DNA of 64,000 bases from JBDSSS01 sp963764195 (GTDB lineage Bacteria; Actinomycetota; Actinomycetes; Actinomycetales; Dermatophilaceae), in assembly GCA_963764195.1 (NCBI GenBank), contig CAVXRG010000003.1, forward strand, positions 744,001-808,000, given 5' to 3'. Position numbers and translations under genes: made by a program. Positions within the stretch are counted from its first letter, which is position 1. Every line of letters starts with the position of its first letter. The notes below the pieces were generated by a model. The model worked only from the letters and a program-made list of their open reading frames with translations, had not been told where the DNA came from and made no database searches. Shown here in pieces: positions 30,016 to 38,811 of this stretch.

Positions 30016-30714
30016 TCAGACCCCGGCCGGTCTCGGGCCGGTCAGCTGCGCGGCCGGCGCCCCGTCGACCGTCGTCTCGGTGCGCTCGGCCCAGAAGCAG
30101 ATGAGGTCGCGCAGTGGCTCGGCCTCGCGCAACGGGTGGCGGTAGACCCAGGCAAGGTCCCGACCGTCGGGACGACCGTCGACGCTGAGGTAGGACGCGT
30201 GCCCCTTGTAGGCACACGTGCTCCGGGTCTCGCTCTCCGAGAGCAGGTCGGTGCGCACGTCGTGCGTCGGGAGGTACCAGCGGATCGGCAGCCCCGTCTC
30301 GACGACGGCGACCGGGTGGTGGGTCTGCGCGAGCACGACCCCGCCGTGCTCGACGCGGACCTGTCGGGTGCTGTGCAGGATGTCGATCCGCGCGTAGGGG
30401 TCGTGCGGGTGCGCGATGACCGACTGCTCCTCCTCGAGCCAGTCGAACTCGGCGAAGGGGAGGAGCACGTGGCCCTCGAAACCGGGCTCCTCGATGGGCG
30501 CCGACCCCTCCGGCGGCCCGGCAACGGCGTCGACGAGGGCGGCCAGCGGGACGGCATACTGCGGCACGACGTGACCGGGGAGCCACACGAGCAGCGCGGC
30601 GGTCGTGTCGCAGACGAGCGCGCCGTCCCGGCTGGCGCGCACCCGCTTGGCGCACGTCGCGTGCCGCAGCTGAGACCGCTGTTCGAGGGCCTGGGCGACG
30701 AGGTCAATGGCCAT
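30016..30714 (-). CDS. DUF427-domain protein
   Basis: The ATG at 30714 is preferred to an upstream GTG at 30786 because the extra 24 residues are Arg/Pro-rich and unlike the family, and GATGCT lies six bases before this ATG. The 232-residue protein has two DUF427-like halves; the second shows RVEHGGVVLAQTHHPVAVVE, LPIRWYLPTHDVRTDLL and STCAYKGHASYLSV, typical of the fold. The family is compact, beta-rich and of unknown function. It converges on aspS; complementary 8-bp arms at 30006-30013 and 30025-30032 may help end transcription. Confidence 0.86.
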   Translation of the reverse strand: MAIDLVAQALEQRSQLRHATCAKRVRASRDGALVCDTTAALLVWLPGHVVPQYAVPLAALVDAVAGPPEGSAPIEEPGFEGHVLLPFAEFDWLEEEQSVIAHPHDPYARIDILHSTRQVRVEHGGVVLAQTHHPVAVVETGLPIRWYLPTHDVRTDLLSESETRSTCAYKGHASYLSVDGRPDGRDLAWVYRHPLREAEPLRDLICFWAERTETTVDGAPAAQLTGPRPAGV

Positions 30715-30770
30715 CGACCCAGCATCCCGCCGTCCACCGGCCCCCGGCAAGGGCCGCGGACCGCGAGAAT

Positions 30771-31019
30771 GTGCCGGTGCCCTCACCGCCGCCGCGCGCC
30801 CCGGACGACGCGCTCGTCCAAATGCGACGTGCGCGCGACCTCGCCGACCGGGCCTACGCCGAGCAGCTCGACCTCGACCGGCTCGCGGCGGCCGCCGGAC
30901 TCTCCCAGCTCCACTTCCTCCGGCTGTTCCGGGTCACCTACGGCCTCACCCCGGCGCAGTACCGTGTGGCAGCGCCGGCAACGGGATCGTGCTCGTCGAG
31001 CACTCGGGACACACCGTGA
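30771..31019 (+). pseudogene. Truncated AraC-family DNA-binding protein
   Basis: The 82-residue frame opens at a GTG and contains DLDRLAAAAGLSQLHFLRLF then RVTYGLTPAQYR, the first helix-turn-helix and linker of an AraC-type domain. A normal domain needs a second helix-turn-helix of about 45 residues. Here the frame changes into low-complexity sequence (GSCSSSTRDTP) and stops. Sequence to 31079 in other frames does not restore it. It is probably a decaying fragment of a single-domain regulator of about 130 residues. It is divergent from the DUF427 gene, which it may once have regulated. Confidence 0.6.
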
Positions 31020-31079
31020 CGTCCGCCGACCTCGGCTGAACGGCAACGGGGCCGGTTCGCGTCGCCGAGAGGGACGCGT

Positions 31080-31853
31080 TCACCCGTCGAGCACCACCGC
31101 CCGGCTCGACCAGGCGCACGGGCTGTCATAGCCGAGCGCCCGGTAGAGCCCGCGGGCCACGGTGTTGTGGGAGTACATCCCCAGCGTCGACACGCCGTGC
31201 TCGCGCACGGCTCGTCGGGTGAGGGCGCCGACGAGGGCTCGACCGAGCCCGAGCCCGCGCGACGCCGTGTCGACGGCGACCGAGGTGAGGTGCGGCGCCC
31301 CCGCGTTGTTGGGGCCCACGGCGGCGACAGCAACGAGGCGGTCACCGTCCTCGATGCCGGACCACACCTCGCCCGTGCCCGGGAGCGTGTCCGCCGTGGG
31401 GGAGTGCTCGGCGAGGAAGGCGGTGATCTGCCGGTGGCGCGCGTGGTCGTCCAGGTCGACAACCCGGTCCTCGCCCCGGGACGGCGGTGGGGCGCTGGCC
31501 GTCCAGAACCACTCCCAGTCACCGCCCTGGCCGACTCGGAACCGTTGGTGCAGAACGGGTTCGAGGTGCTGCGGCAGACTCACCCCGACGATGCGGCGCC
31601 TCGGGTCGGGACGCTCGACACCCGCCCCGATCGTCGGCAGGTGGTCGACGAGCCCGAGCACACCGTCGTCGTCGCCCAGCAGCGTCACGGACACACGGTC
31701 GGGTCGGGGCGACCGGTGGAAGGCGACGGCCCCCTCGACCTGCCACCACGAGGCCGCGGCGCCCTCGGACACGTCGTAGCGCACGAAGGGGTGCCCGCCC
31801 GTGGCGGCGAGCAGCGCCTCGAGGCCCCGGCCGGGGATGAGCACGGTCGTCAC
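31080..31853 (-). CDS. GNAT-family N-acetyltransferase
   Basis: The 257-residue protein has an unassigned N-terminal half. The C-terminal GNAT domain (about residues 125-250) has acetyl-CoA loop-like HLTSVAVDTASRGLGLGRAL followed by VGALTRRAVREHGVSTLGMY and NTVARGLYRALGYDS. The substrate is unknown. The GTG start lies four bases after the MMPL stop (TAA), so the two are probably one transcript. It ends near the truncated AraC gene. The two-part layout resembles GNAT proteins in which the first half is a degenerate GNAT fold. Confidence 0.85.
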   Translation of the reverse strand: MTTVLIPGRGLEALLAATGGHPFVRYDVSEGAAASWWQVEGAVAFHRSPRPDRVSVTLLGDDDGVLGLVDHLPTIGAGVERPDPRRRIVGVSLPQHLEPVLHQRFRVGQGGDWEWFWTASAPPPSRGEDRVVDLDDHARHRQITAFLAEHSPTADTLPGTGEVWSGIEDGDRLVAVAAVGPNNAGAPHLTSVAVDTASRGLGLGRALVGALTRRAVREHGVSTLGMYSHNTVARGLYRALGYDSPCAWSSRAVVLDG

Positions 31854-31857
31854 GCAG

Positions 31858-34125
31858 TTACTCCGTGATCCCGAAACGGTCGTGCAGGCGGCGAAGTGGG
31901 GCCGGGGCCCACCAGTTCCATCGCCCGAGCAGCGTCATCGTGGCCGGGACGAGGAGCATCCGCACGATCGTCGCGTCGATGATCACGGCGGCCACGAGCG
32001 CGAGACCCATCTCCTTGATGATGAGGATGTCGCCGGCGACGAAGCCGGCGAAGACGATGACGATGAGCAGCGCCGCCGACGTGATGATGCGGCCCGTCCG
32101 CTGGAGGCCGAGGGACACGGCCCGGTCGTTCTCGTGACCCTCCCGGTGGAACTCGGTGATCCGGGAGAGGAGGAAGACCTCGTAGTCCATCGACAGGCCG
32201 AAGCCGAAGGCGAGCACGAGGAAGGGGACCATCGACTCGACCGCCCCCACCGAGGAGAAGTTGAGCAGGCCGGTCAGGTGGCCCTCCTGGAAGATCCAGA
32301 TGACGACCCCCAGGGCCGCGCCGAGGGAGACGACGTTGAGCAGCAGCGCCTTGAGCGGGATGACGACGGAGCCGGTCATCAGGAAGAGCAGCAGGATCGT
32401 TCCGAGCACGACGAGCCCCACGGCATACGGCGCCCCCCTCACCATCGAGCTGAGGAAGTCGATCTGCCCCGCGGCCTGCCCGGTCGTCAGGGTGGGGAAG
32501 GGCGCCGGGGTCTCGCGCACGTGGTGGACGAGGTTCTGGGCGTCGTCGGAGGTGGGCGGGCCGGCGACCCGGACGTCGACGACCTGGTGGTCGGTCCCGA
32601 GCGGCCGGGTCGTCACCGCGGCCACACCGGGCTCGGTGCGCAGGGTCTCGGCCCAGGTGCTGACCGCGGCGGTGTCGGACGACTCCGCGACGACGGTCAC
32701 CTCGGGGGCGGAGAGGGCCGGGTAGTCGGTGCGCAGGGCCTCGAAGAAGACCCGTTGCGGTGCGTCCGTCGGCAGCAGCTCGGTGCCCGAGGAGGTCAGC
32801 TTGAGCGAGAAGGTCGGCACCGCGAGGGTCACCAGGACGACGAGCGAGGCGACGATGATCGCGACGGGGCGTCGCTGGACCCCGCGAGCCAGCCGGGAGA
32901 AGAAGCCGGTGTCGGACTCCGCGCGGCTGCTCCGACGCGCCAGCCGGTGGGCACCGAGCACGGCCAGGGCCGGCACGAGGGTGGTCGCGACGACCATCGC
33001 CACGAGCACGACGCTCACGCCGGCGAGGCCGATCGCCTTCATGATGTCGGCCTCGAAGACGAGCAGGCCGGCGAGCGCGATCGCCACGGTGAGACCGGAG
33101 AAGAGGACGGTGCGCCCCGCGGTCGCGACGGTGCGCTCGGTGGCGAGGACGATCTCCTCGGGCCGCATCCGGCGACCGGTGCGGGCGCGGGCCAGCTCCT
33201 CCTTGAAGCGGCTCACGGTGAGCAGCCCGTAGTCGATCGACAGGCCGAGACCGAGCAGGGTGACGATGTTGACGACCGTCGCGTCGAGCTCGAGCAGGTG
33301 GGAGAAGCCGAAGAGGGACAGCAGCGCACCGCCGATGGACACGACGGCGCCGACGATCGGCATACCGGCGGCGACGAACCCGCCGAAGACGAAGACCATG
33401 ACGAGGAAGGTGAGGGGGAGCGCGATGCCCTCTCCGCGGACGAGGTCGCGCTCGATCGTCCCGGTGATCGCGTCGAGGACCGGCCCGAAGCCGCCGACGA
33501 TGCCCTGACCGCCGACCGCGTCGGCGACCCCCGCCAAGGCCGTGTCGACCGCTGCCTCGGCCGCGGACTGCGCACTCTTGTCGAGGCCCTGGTCGAACTC
33601 GACGACCGTGACGAACTTGCCGCTCGTCACGCCGCCCGGGCCGAGCAGCGGGGCAACCGACGGGTCGGTCGGGCCACCCGGGGCGAGCAGGGGCGACCGG
33701 ACGGCGGCGACACCGGGCACGTCGCTGACCGCCCGCGTGCTCGCGGCGCCCGCCGCGACGACGTCCGGGTCGGACAGGTCGGCCCCGCTGACCTGGAGGG
33801 TCAGGCTCGTGCTGCTCGGCTCCACCGACTCGATGACGGCGCGGCCCGCGCTTGCCTCCCCGCTGACGGACGGGTCCCCGGAGTGCAGGCGCTGGAAGAG
33901 CGACTCACCCGTGACCCCGCCCACCGCGACCGCGAAGCAGGCGATCGCGACGACGACCCAGCCGACGACCCACTTCCCGGGGTTGCGGCCGATGACACCA
34001 CCGAGCCGGGTCAGCGGGGAGCGGTGGGCGGCCACGGCATCCGTTCCGTCGGCGTCGTCGGTGTCGTCGGACGTGGTGGGGCCGGCGTTCTGCGACGCAC
34101 GGGGTGAGGTCTCGCGGGGTGGCAC
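31858..34125 (-). CDS. MMPL-family (RND-like) membrane transporter
   Basis: The GTG at 34125 is chosen because a longer frame would run into rarA and its extra residues are Arg-rich. The 755-residue protein has the duplicated MMPL plan: helix, large outer loop, five helices, repeated. It shows LGLGLSIDYGLLTVSRFKEE in half one and LAFGFGLSMDYEVFLLSRIT in half two, both containing the proton-relay Asp-Tyr pair. MMPL proteins export lipids, siderophores or drugs in Actinobacteria; the substrate here is unknown. It is divergent from rarA with 17 bases between start codons, and coupled to the downstream GNAT gene. Confidence 0.93.
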   Translation of the reverse strand: MPPRETSPRASQNAGPTTSDDTDDADGTDAVAAHRSPLTRLGGVIGRNPGKWVVGWVVVAIACFAVAVGGVTGESLFQRLHSGDPSVSGEASAGRAVIESVEPSSTSLTLQVSGADLSDPDVVAAGAASTRAVSDVPGVAAVRSPLLAPGGPTDPSVAPLLGPGGVTSGKFVTVVEFDQGLDKSAQSAAEAAVDTALAGVADAVGGQGIVGGFGPVLDAITGTIERDLVRGEGIALPLTFLVMVFVFGGFVAAGMPIVGAVVSIGGALLSLFGFSHLLELDATVVNIVTLLGLGLSIDYGLLTVSRFKEELARARTGRRMRPEEIVLATERTVATAGRTVLFSGLTVAIALAGLLVFEADIMKAIGLAGVSVVLVAMVVATTLVPALAVLGAHRLARRSSRAESDTGFFSRLARGVQRRPVAIIVASLVVLVTLAVPTFSLKLTSSGTELLPTDAPQRVFFEALRTDYPALSAPEVTVVAESSDTAAVSTWAETLRTEPGVAAVTTRPLGTDHQVVDVRVAGPPTSDDAQNLVHHVRETPAPFPTLTTGQAAGQIDFLSSMVRGAPYAVGLVVLGTILLLFLMTGSVVIPLKALLLNVVSLGAALGVVIWIFQEGHLTGLLNFSSVGAVESMVPFLVLAFGFGLSMDYEVFLLSRITEFHREGHENDRAVSLGLQRTGRIITSAALLIVIVFAGFVAGDILIIKEMGLALVAAVIIDATIVRMLLVPATMTLLGRWNWWAPAPLRRLHDRFGITE

Positions 34126-34130
34126 CCGGA

Positions 34131-34136
34131 TAGCCT
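34131..34136 (+). promoter_or_regulatory. -10 element for leaderless rarA transcript
   Basis: TAGCCT is followed by six bases and then the rarA GTG at 34143. The whole interval to the divergent MMPL start is only 17 bases, so both genes must share this short promoter space. Confidence 0.5.
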
Positions 34137-34142
34137 TCCACA

Positions 34143-35543
34143 GTGACCTCGGATGACTTGTTCGGTGCGGCCGGTGCCGCGAGCGCGGCAGCCCAGCCGC
34201 CGTCGGCCGGGGGCGCCCCGCTCGCCGTGCGGATGCGACCACGCACCCTCGAGGAGGTCCGCGGGCAGCGCGGGGTGCTGCGCCCCGGCAGCCCGCTCCG
34301 TCGCCTCATCGAGGGTTCGGGCGGCGCTGCCGGCCCGCTGTCGGCGATCATCTGGGGACCGCCGGGCACCGGCAAGACGACGCTGGCGCACCTCGTCGCC
34401 ACGGCGGCCGACCGCCGCTTCGTCGAGCTGTCGGCGGTGACCGCCGGGGTCAAGGACGTCCGGTCGGTGATGGAGGCGGCGGTCCGAGACCGCGACCTCT
34501 ACGGCCGCTCGACGGTGCTCTTCCTCGACGAGATCCACCGCTTCACCAAGGCCCAGCAGGACGCGCTGCTCCCGGGGGTGGAGAACCGGACGGTCATCCT
34601 CGTGGCCGCGACGACGGAGAACCCGTCGTTCAGCATCATCGCCCCACTGCTCTCGCGCTCGGTGCTCGTCACGCTCGAGTCGCTCTCCGACGCCGACGTC
34701 GCTCTCGTCGTCGAGGCGGCCCTCGCCGACGAACGGGGGCTCGACGGTGTCCACACCCTCGCGCCGGAGGCGATGGAGCACCTCGTCCGGATCTCCGGCG
34801 GCGACGCCCGCCGGGCCCTCACCTCCCTCGAGGCGGCCGCGGGGGTCGCCCTCGACGCCCAGCCCGCCGGGCGCACCGAGGACGCGCCCGTCGAGATCAC
34901 ACTCGCGCACGTCGAGCAGGCGGTGGCCTTCGCCGCGGTGCGCTACGACCGCGCCGGTGACCAGCACTACGACGTCGCCAGCGCCCTCATCAAGTCGATG
35001 CGCGGCAGCGACGTCGACGCGGCCCTGCACTACCTCGCCCGGATGCTCGAGGCGGGGGAGGACCCGCGCTTCATCGCCCGTCGGATCGTCATCTCCGCGA
35101 GCGAGGACGTCGGGATGGCTGACCCCACGGCCCTCCAGACCGCGGTCGCCGCGCTGCACGCCGTCGCGCAGATCGGGATGCCCGAGGCCCGGATCATCCT
35201 CGCCCAGGCAGTCGTCCACAACGCGATGGCCCCCAAGTCGAATGCCGCCTACCTCGGCGTCAACGCGGCGATCGCCGACATCCGGGCCGGCCGGGGTGGC
35301 GCCGTGCCGGCGCACCTGCGGGGGAGCGGGTATGCCGGGGCGGAGCGGCTGGGGCACGGGGCGGGCTACGTCTACGCCCACGACGCGCCCGACGGCGTCG
35401 CGGCCCAGCAGTACCTCCCCGACGACCTCGCCGGTGAGGCCAGCTACTACCGCCCGACCGACCGCGGGTTCGAGGAGCGGCTCCGCGCCCGGTTGGAGTG
35501 GCTGGCGGGTCGGCTGGGTCGATCCGGCCGCGGGGGTTCGTGA
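34143..35543 (+). CDS. rarA: Replication-associated recombination protein A (AAA+ ATPase)
   Basis: The 466-residue protein has RMRPRTLEEVRGQRGVLRPG then a Walker A GPPGTGKTT (residues 72-80), Walker B LFLDEIHRF, sensor 1 AATTENPSF and a C-terminal tetramerisation region (DVASALIKSMRGSDVDAALH, YLARMLEAGEDPRFIARRIV). This is the RarA/MgsA/WRNIP1 family, which acts at stalled forks and gaps. The length is usual. The N-terminal Ala/Gly-rich 25 residues are a lineage extension. It is divergent from an MMPL gene and followed by a hairpin at 35551. Confidence 0.96.
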   Translation: MTSDDLFGAAGAASAAAQPPSAGGAPLAVRMRPRTLEEVRGQRGVLRPGSPLRRLIEGSGGAAGPLSAIIWGPPGTGKTTLAHLVATAADRRFVELSAVTAGVKDVRSVMEAAVRDRDLYGRSTVLFLDEIHRFTKAQQDALLPGVENRTVILVAATTENPSFSIIAPLLSRSVLVTLESLSDADVALVVEAALADERGLDGVHTLAPEAMEHLVRISGGDARRALTSLEAAAGVALDAQPAGRTEDAPVEITLAHVEQAVAFAAVRYDRAGDQHYDVASALIKSMRGSDVDAALHYLARMLEAGEDPRFIARRIVISASEDVGMADPTALQTAVAALHAVAQIGMPEARIILAQAVVHNAMAPKSNAAYLGVNAAIADIRAGRGGAVPAHLRGSGYAGAERLGHGAGYVYAHDAPDGVAAQQYLPDDLAGEASYYRPTDRGFEERLRARLEWLAGRLGRSGRGGS

Positions 35544-35550
35544 GGCGATC

Positions 35551-35571
35551 CGGACGTGTCCGACACGTCCG
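35551..35571 (+). terminator. Hairpin after rarA
   Basis: CGGACGTGT and ACACGTCCG form a 9-bp perfect stem with a CCG loop, eight bases after the rarA stop. There is no T-run, so it may be a U-less terminator or an operator palindrome. Confidence 0.45.
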
Positions 35572-35670
35572 TTGGGGCGTCAATGTTTCGGAGATGTTGC
35601 GCCGAGCCGCTCATTGTTGAGGCCCCGTGGCGGCTCGGTAACGATTTGTCATCCAGAGCCGTCTCGATGC

Positions 35671-35699
35671 TTGGACACGACCAATCCGTGTGGCATGGT
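35671..35699 (+). promoter_or_regulatory. Candidate promoter of the peptide-importer operon
   Basis: TTGGAC (35671-35676) and CATGGT (35694-35699) are 17 bases apart. The -10 is weak. It lies in the 278-base gap before the first permease gene. Confidence 0.35.
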
Positions 35700-35821
35700 G
35701 ACGACGTCCCAAGGCGGGGGTGCACAGGCGGCTGTCTGCGGGCCGCACCGCCGGGGGCACCACCGATCGACAACCGTTCGACCGGCCGACACCTGATCCC
35801 ACCCTGGATGGAGACACCGCG

Positions 35822-36862
35822 TTGAACGCAATGCCGGGCGCCACCGCCGACACCGAGGCCGAGGGCCCCGAGGGCACCGACCCGACGCCGGCTCCCGACA
35901 CGCAGGGCGTGCGCACCGGTCGCTCGCCCGGTCGCGTGGCCTTCGACCGTCTCAAGCAGGACAAGGTGGCGATCGTCTGCGCCGTCATCATCCTGTTCTT
36001 CATCCTCCTCGCGATCTTTGCGCCCTTCCTCGTGTCGCTCCAGTCGGTCGACCCCACCACCGGCGTCCGCGCCGACCCGAGCACCACGCACACCGAGCTG
36101 ATCGACTTCAACGGCCTGCCGACGGTGGGCACGAGCTCGGCCCACTGGCTCGGTATCGAGCCCCGCCTCGGCCGCGACCTCTTCGCCCGGTTCGCCTTCG
36201 GCGCCCGCCCGTCACTCATCATCGGCTTCACCGCCGCGGCTGCCTCGACCCTCATCGGGGTGACGCTCGGGCTCATCGGCGGCTACCTCGGCGGCGCGGT
36301 CGACAAGGTGATCACGTGGTTCATCGACTTCTTCCTCAGCCTGCCGCTGCTGCTCCTCGTCCTCGCCATCGTCCCGATCGTCCAGCTCCGGGTCGCCAAC
36401 GGCGGTCGCCTCACGGCGGAGCAGACGTCGACGGTGCGCTTCTGGGTGCTCATCTGCATCCTCGTCGGCTTCGGCTGGATGGGGCTGGCCCGGCTCGTCC
36501 GCGGTGAGGTCAAGAGCCTGCGTGAGCGGGAGTTCGTCCAGGCCGCCCGGGCGATCGGGGTCCCGACCCGGCAGATCCTCGGCAAGGAGATCCTGCCCAA
36601 CCTCGTCGGCCCGATCATCGTCTCGGCGTCGATCGCCGTGCCGGCCTACATCAGCTTCGAGGCGACCCTCAGCTATCTCGGGGCCGGTCTCGTCGAACCG
36701 ACCGCATCCTGGGGTCGGACCATCGCCGACGCCCAGAACTACTTCGCGATCTATCCGCTGTGGCTCTGGCCCTCGGTGATCGGTCTGTCGATCCTCGTGC
36801 TCGCGCTCACCCTGCTGGGTGACTCGATCCGCGACGCCTTCGACCCCACCAGCCGCCGCTGA
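35822..36862 (+). CDS. ABC importer permease, DppC/OppC type
   Basis: A TTG at 35822 has a well-placed GGATGGAG site; an ATG at 35831 is an alternative. The N-terminal 35 residues are acidic and Thr/Pro-rich, then FDRLKQDKVAIVCAVIILFF begins the first helix. The permease has about six helices. It carries the EAA-type loop EFVQAARAIGVPTRQILGKE followed by ILPNLVGPIIVSASIAVPAY and GAGLVEPTASWGRTIADAQN, typical of the DppC/OppC class. It pairs with the OppB-type permease at 38812. It is unusual that this gene comes first and the binding protein lies between the two permeases. Confidence 0.92.
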   Translation: MNAMPGATADTEAEGPEGTDPTPAPDTQGVRTGRSPGRVAFDRLKQDKVAIVCAVIILFFILLAIFAPFLVSLQSVDPTTGVRADPSTTHTELIDFNGLPTVGTSSAHWLGIEPRLGRDLFARFAFGARPSLIIGFTAAAASTLIGVTLGLIGGYLGGAVDKVITWFIDFFLSLPLLLLVLAIVPIVQLRVANGGRLTAEQTSTVRFWVLICILVGFGWMGLARLVRGEVKSLREREFVQAARAIGVPTRQILGKEILPNLVGPIIVSASIAVPAYISFEATLSYLGAGLVEPTASWGRTIADAQNYFAIYPLWLWPSVIGLSILVLALTLLGDSIRDAFDPTSRR

Positions 36863-36932
36863 CCCAATCGGTCTCGGTTTCACAGATGTTCTCGGCAAAT
36901 CGCCGGGACAAGCACAAAAGGGAGCAACAACA

Positions 36933-38699
36933 ATGCGCTGGACCAAAGTCCTGACCGTGGGAGCCGCGGCTTCCCTCGGCTTCGTCGCGGCCTGCGGCGC
37001 GCCGAGCGCCACCACCAACACGCCCGGTGGGACCGCCGATGGCAGCGGTGCAAAGCCGGAGAACGCCTCCGCAGCCCTGGACCCGACGGCCAAGGGCCCC
37101 GCGCCCGAGGTCCCCGGCGCCAAGAAGGGCGGCATCCTCACGGTTGCCTACGCCTCGACGCCGGCCAACCTCGACCCGAGCGACCAGTTCTACCAGGACA
37201 CGGCGGTCATCTTCTCGCTGACCAACCGCGCGCTGACGACCTTCACCCTCCGCGACGGCAAGGCGGTCCTCGTGCCCGACCTCGCCGAGGACCTCGGCAC
37301 GAAGTCGGAGGACGGCCTCACCTGGACCTTCAAGCTCAAGAAGGGCATCAAGTACGAGGACGGCTCCCCCGTCACCGCCAAGGACATCGTCTTCGCCGCG
37401 AAGCGCTCCTTCGACCCCGACCTCGCGTCGAACGGTCCGACCTACCAGAAGGAGTTCTTCAAGGGCGGCGCTGACTACAAGGGCCCCTACAAGGGTGACA
37501 AGAACTGGAACGGCGTCGAGGCGCCCGACGACTCGACCGTCGTCTTCCACCTCGAGAAGCGTTTCGAGACGCTGCCCTACTTCGTCTCCTTCAACCAGTT
37601 CACCCCGATCCCCGAGGCCAAGGACAAGAAGGCCGACTACCAGCTGCACCCGCTGGCCACCGGCCCCTACATGTTCGACAGCTACACCCCGGGCACCGAG
37701 CTGACCCTCAAGCGCAACCCCAACTGGGACGCCTCGACGGACCCGGCCCGCAACGACTACCCGGACGGCTTCCACTTCAAGTGGGGCGTCGACACCGTCA
37801 AGACGCAGCAGGCGATCCTCGCCAGCACCGGCGACGACGCGACGACCCTCAACTGGGACGCCATCGACTCCTCGCTCGCGCCGCAGGTCGAGACCACGAA
37901 GAAGGACCAGTTCGTCGAGGGACCGTCCTCGTGCGTCATCGTCGTCAACCTGGACCTCACCAAGATCACCGACATCAAGGTGCGCCAGGCGATCGCCAAG
38001 GCCTACCCGTTCGACGCGATCCACAAGGCCTCCGGTGACACGTCCCACTCGTTCACCCCGACCAGCACCCTGATCCCGCCGCAGATCCCGGGCCGCCTCG
38101 ACTTCACCGTCGACGGCATGAACGGCAAGGGCAACGGTGACCCCGAAGCGGCCAAGAAGCTGCTGGCCGACGCCGGCTACGGCCCCGACAAGCCCTTCGA
38201 GCTCATCTACTACTACACGAACGACGACCCCATCGCCCAGAAGGCCAACCAGGTCCGCAAGCAGGGGTTCGAGAAGGCCGGCTTCAAGGTCACCGACATC
38301 GGTGTCCCCTCCAAGGAGCGTCGCGCCCTCGTCGGCAAGCCGAACGGCAAGTACAACATGCTCCAGTCCCCGCGCGGCTGGTGCTTCGACTGGCCGTCGG
38401 CCGACTCCATCATCCCGCCCACCGTCGGCTCGATCGCCCTCTCGCAGGGCGGCACGACCTTCGGCAACTTCTCCGACGCGAAGATCGACGCCGAGATCAA
38501 GCGGATCCAGCAGCTCTCGATCGAGGAGCAGGGCCCGGAGTGGGGCAAGATGGACAAGTGGCTCATGGAGAACTACCTCCTCGCCATCCCGGACTACAAC
38601 GACAAGGGCAACACGGTGTTCGGCACGAAGGTCAAGAACGTGCAGAACAACCCGAACAAGGGCATCACCGAGCTGAACTCCATCTGGATCGACTCGTAA
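36933..38699 (+). CDS. ABC importer substrate-binding lipoprotein (family 5)
   Basis: The ATG at 36933 follows AAGGGAGC and gives 588 residues. A lipobox FVAAC at Cys21 marks a lipoprotein anchored outside the membrane. The mature part is a family 5 (oligopeptide/nickel type) binding protein: GGILTVAYASTPANLDPSDQ, EDGLTWTFKLKKGIKYEDGS, GSPVTAKDIVFAAKRSFDPD. The ligand is probably a peptide but is not certain. A Thr/Gly/Ala-rich linker follows Cys21. A GC-rich palindrome at 38711 separates it from the next gene and may hold down downstream expression relative to this highly needed component. Confidence 0.93.
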   Translation: MRWTKVLTVGAAASLGFVAACGAPSATTNTPGGTADGSGAKPENASAALDPTAKGPAPEVPGAKKGGILTVAYASTPANLDPSDQFYQDTAVIFSLTNRALTTFTLRDGKAVLVPDLAEDLGTKSEDGLTWTFKLKKGIKYEDGSPVTAKDIVFAAKRSFDPDLASNGPTYQKEFFKGGADYKGPYKGDKNWNGVEAPDDSTVVFHLEKRFETLPYFVSFNQFTPIPEAKDKKADYQLHPLATGPYMFDSYTPGTELTLKRNPNWDASTDPARNDYPDGFHFKWGVDTVKTQQAILASTGDDATTLNWDAIDSSLAPQVETTKKDQFVEGPSSCVIVVNLDLTKITDIKVRQAIAKAYPFDAIHKASGDTSHSFTPTSTLIPPQIPGRLDFTVDGMNGKGNGDPEAAKKLLADAGYGPDKPFELIYYYTNDDPIAQKANQVRKQGFEKAGFKVTDIGVPSKERRALVGKPNGKYNMLQSPRGWCFDWPSADSIIPPTVGSIALSQGGTTFGNFSDAKIDAEIKRIQQLSIEEQGPEWGKMDKWLMENYLLAIPDYNDKGNTVFGTKVKNVQNNPNKGITELNSIWIDS

Positions 38700-38710
38700 G
38701 ACGGTCGTAG

Positions 38711-38732
38711 CGGCCCCCGCGCGCGGGGGCCG
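38711..38732 (+). terminator. GC palindrome between binding-protein and permease genes
   Basis: CGGCCCCCGCGCGCGGGGGC plus CG is a 22-base perfect palindrome 12 bases after the stop. Without a T-run it is more likely an mRNA-stabilising or partially terminating hairpin that keeps binding protein above the other components. Confidence 0.5.
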
Positions 38733-38811
38733 TGGCTGACCCGCATTGCCCCCGTGGGGGCTCGGTGCATCCCGAGCCCCCACCGGTGGCGCCTACTCCG
38801 GAAGGTAAATC

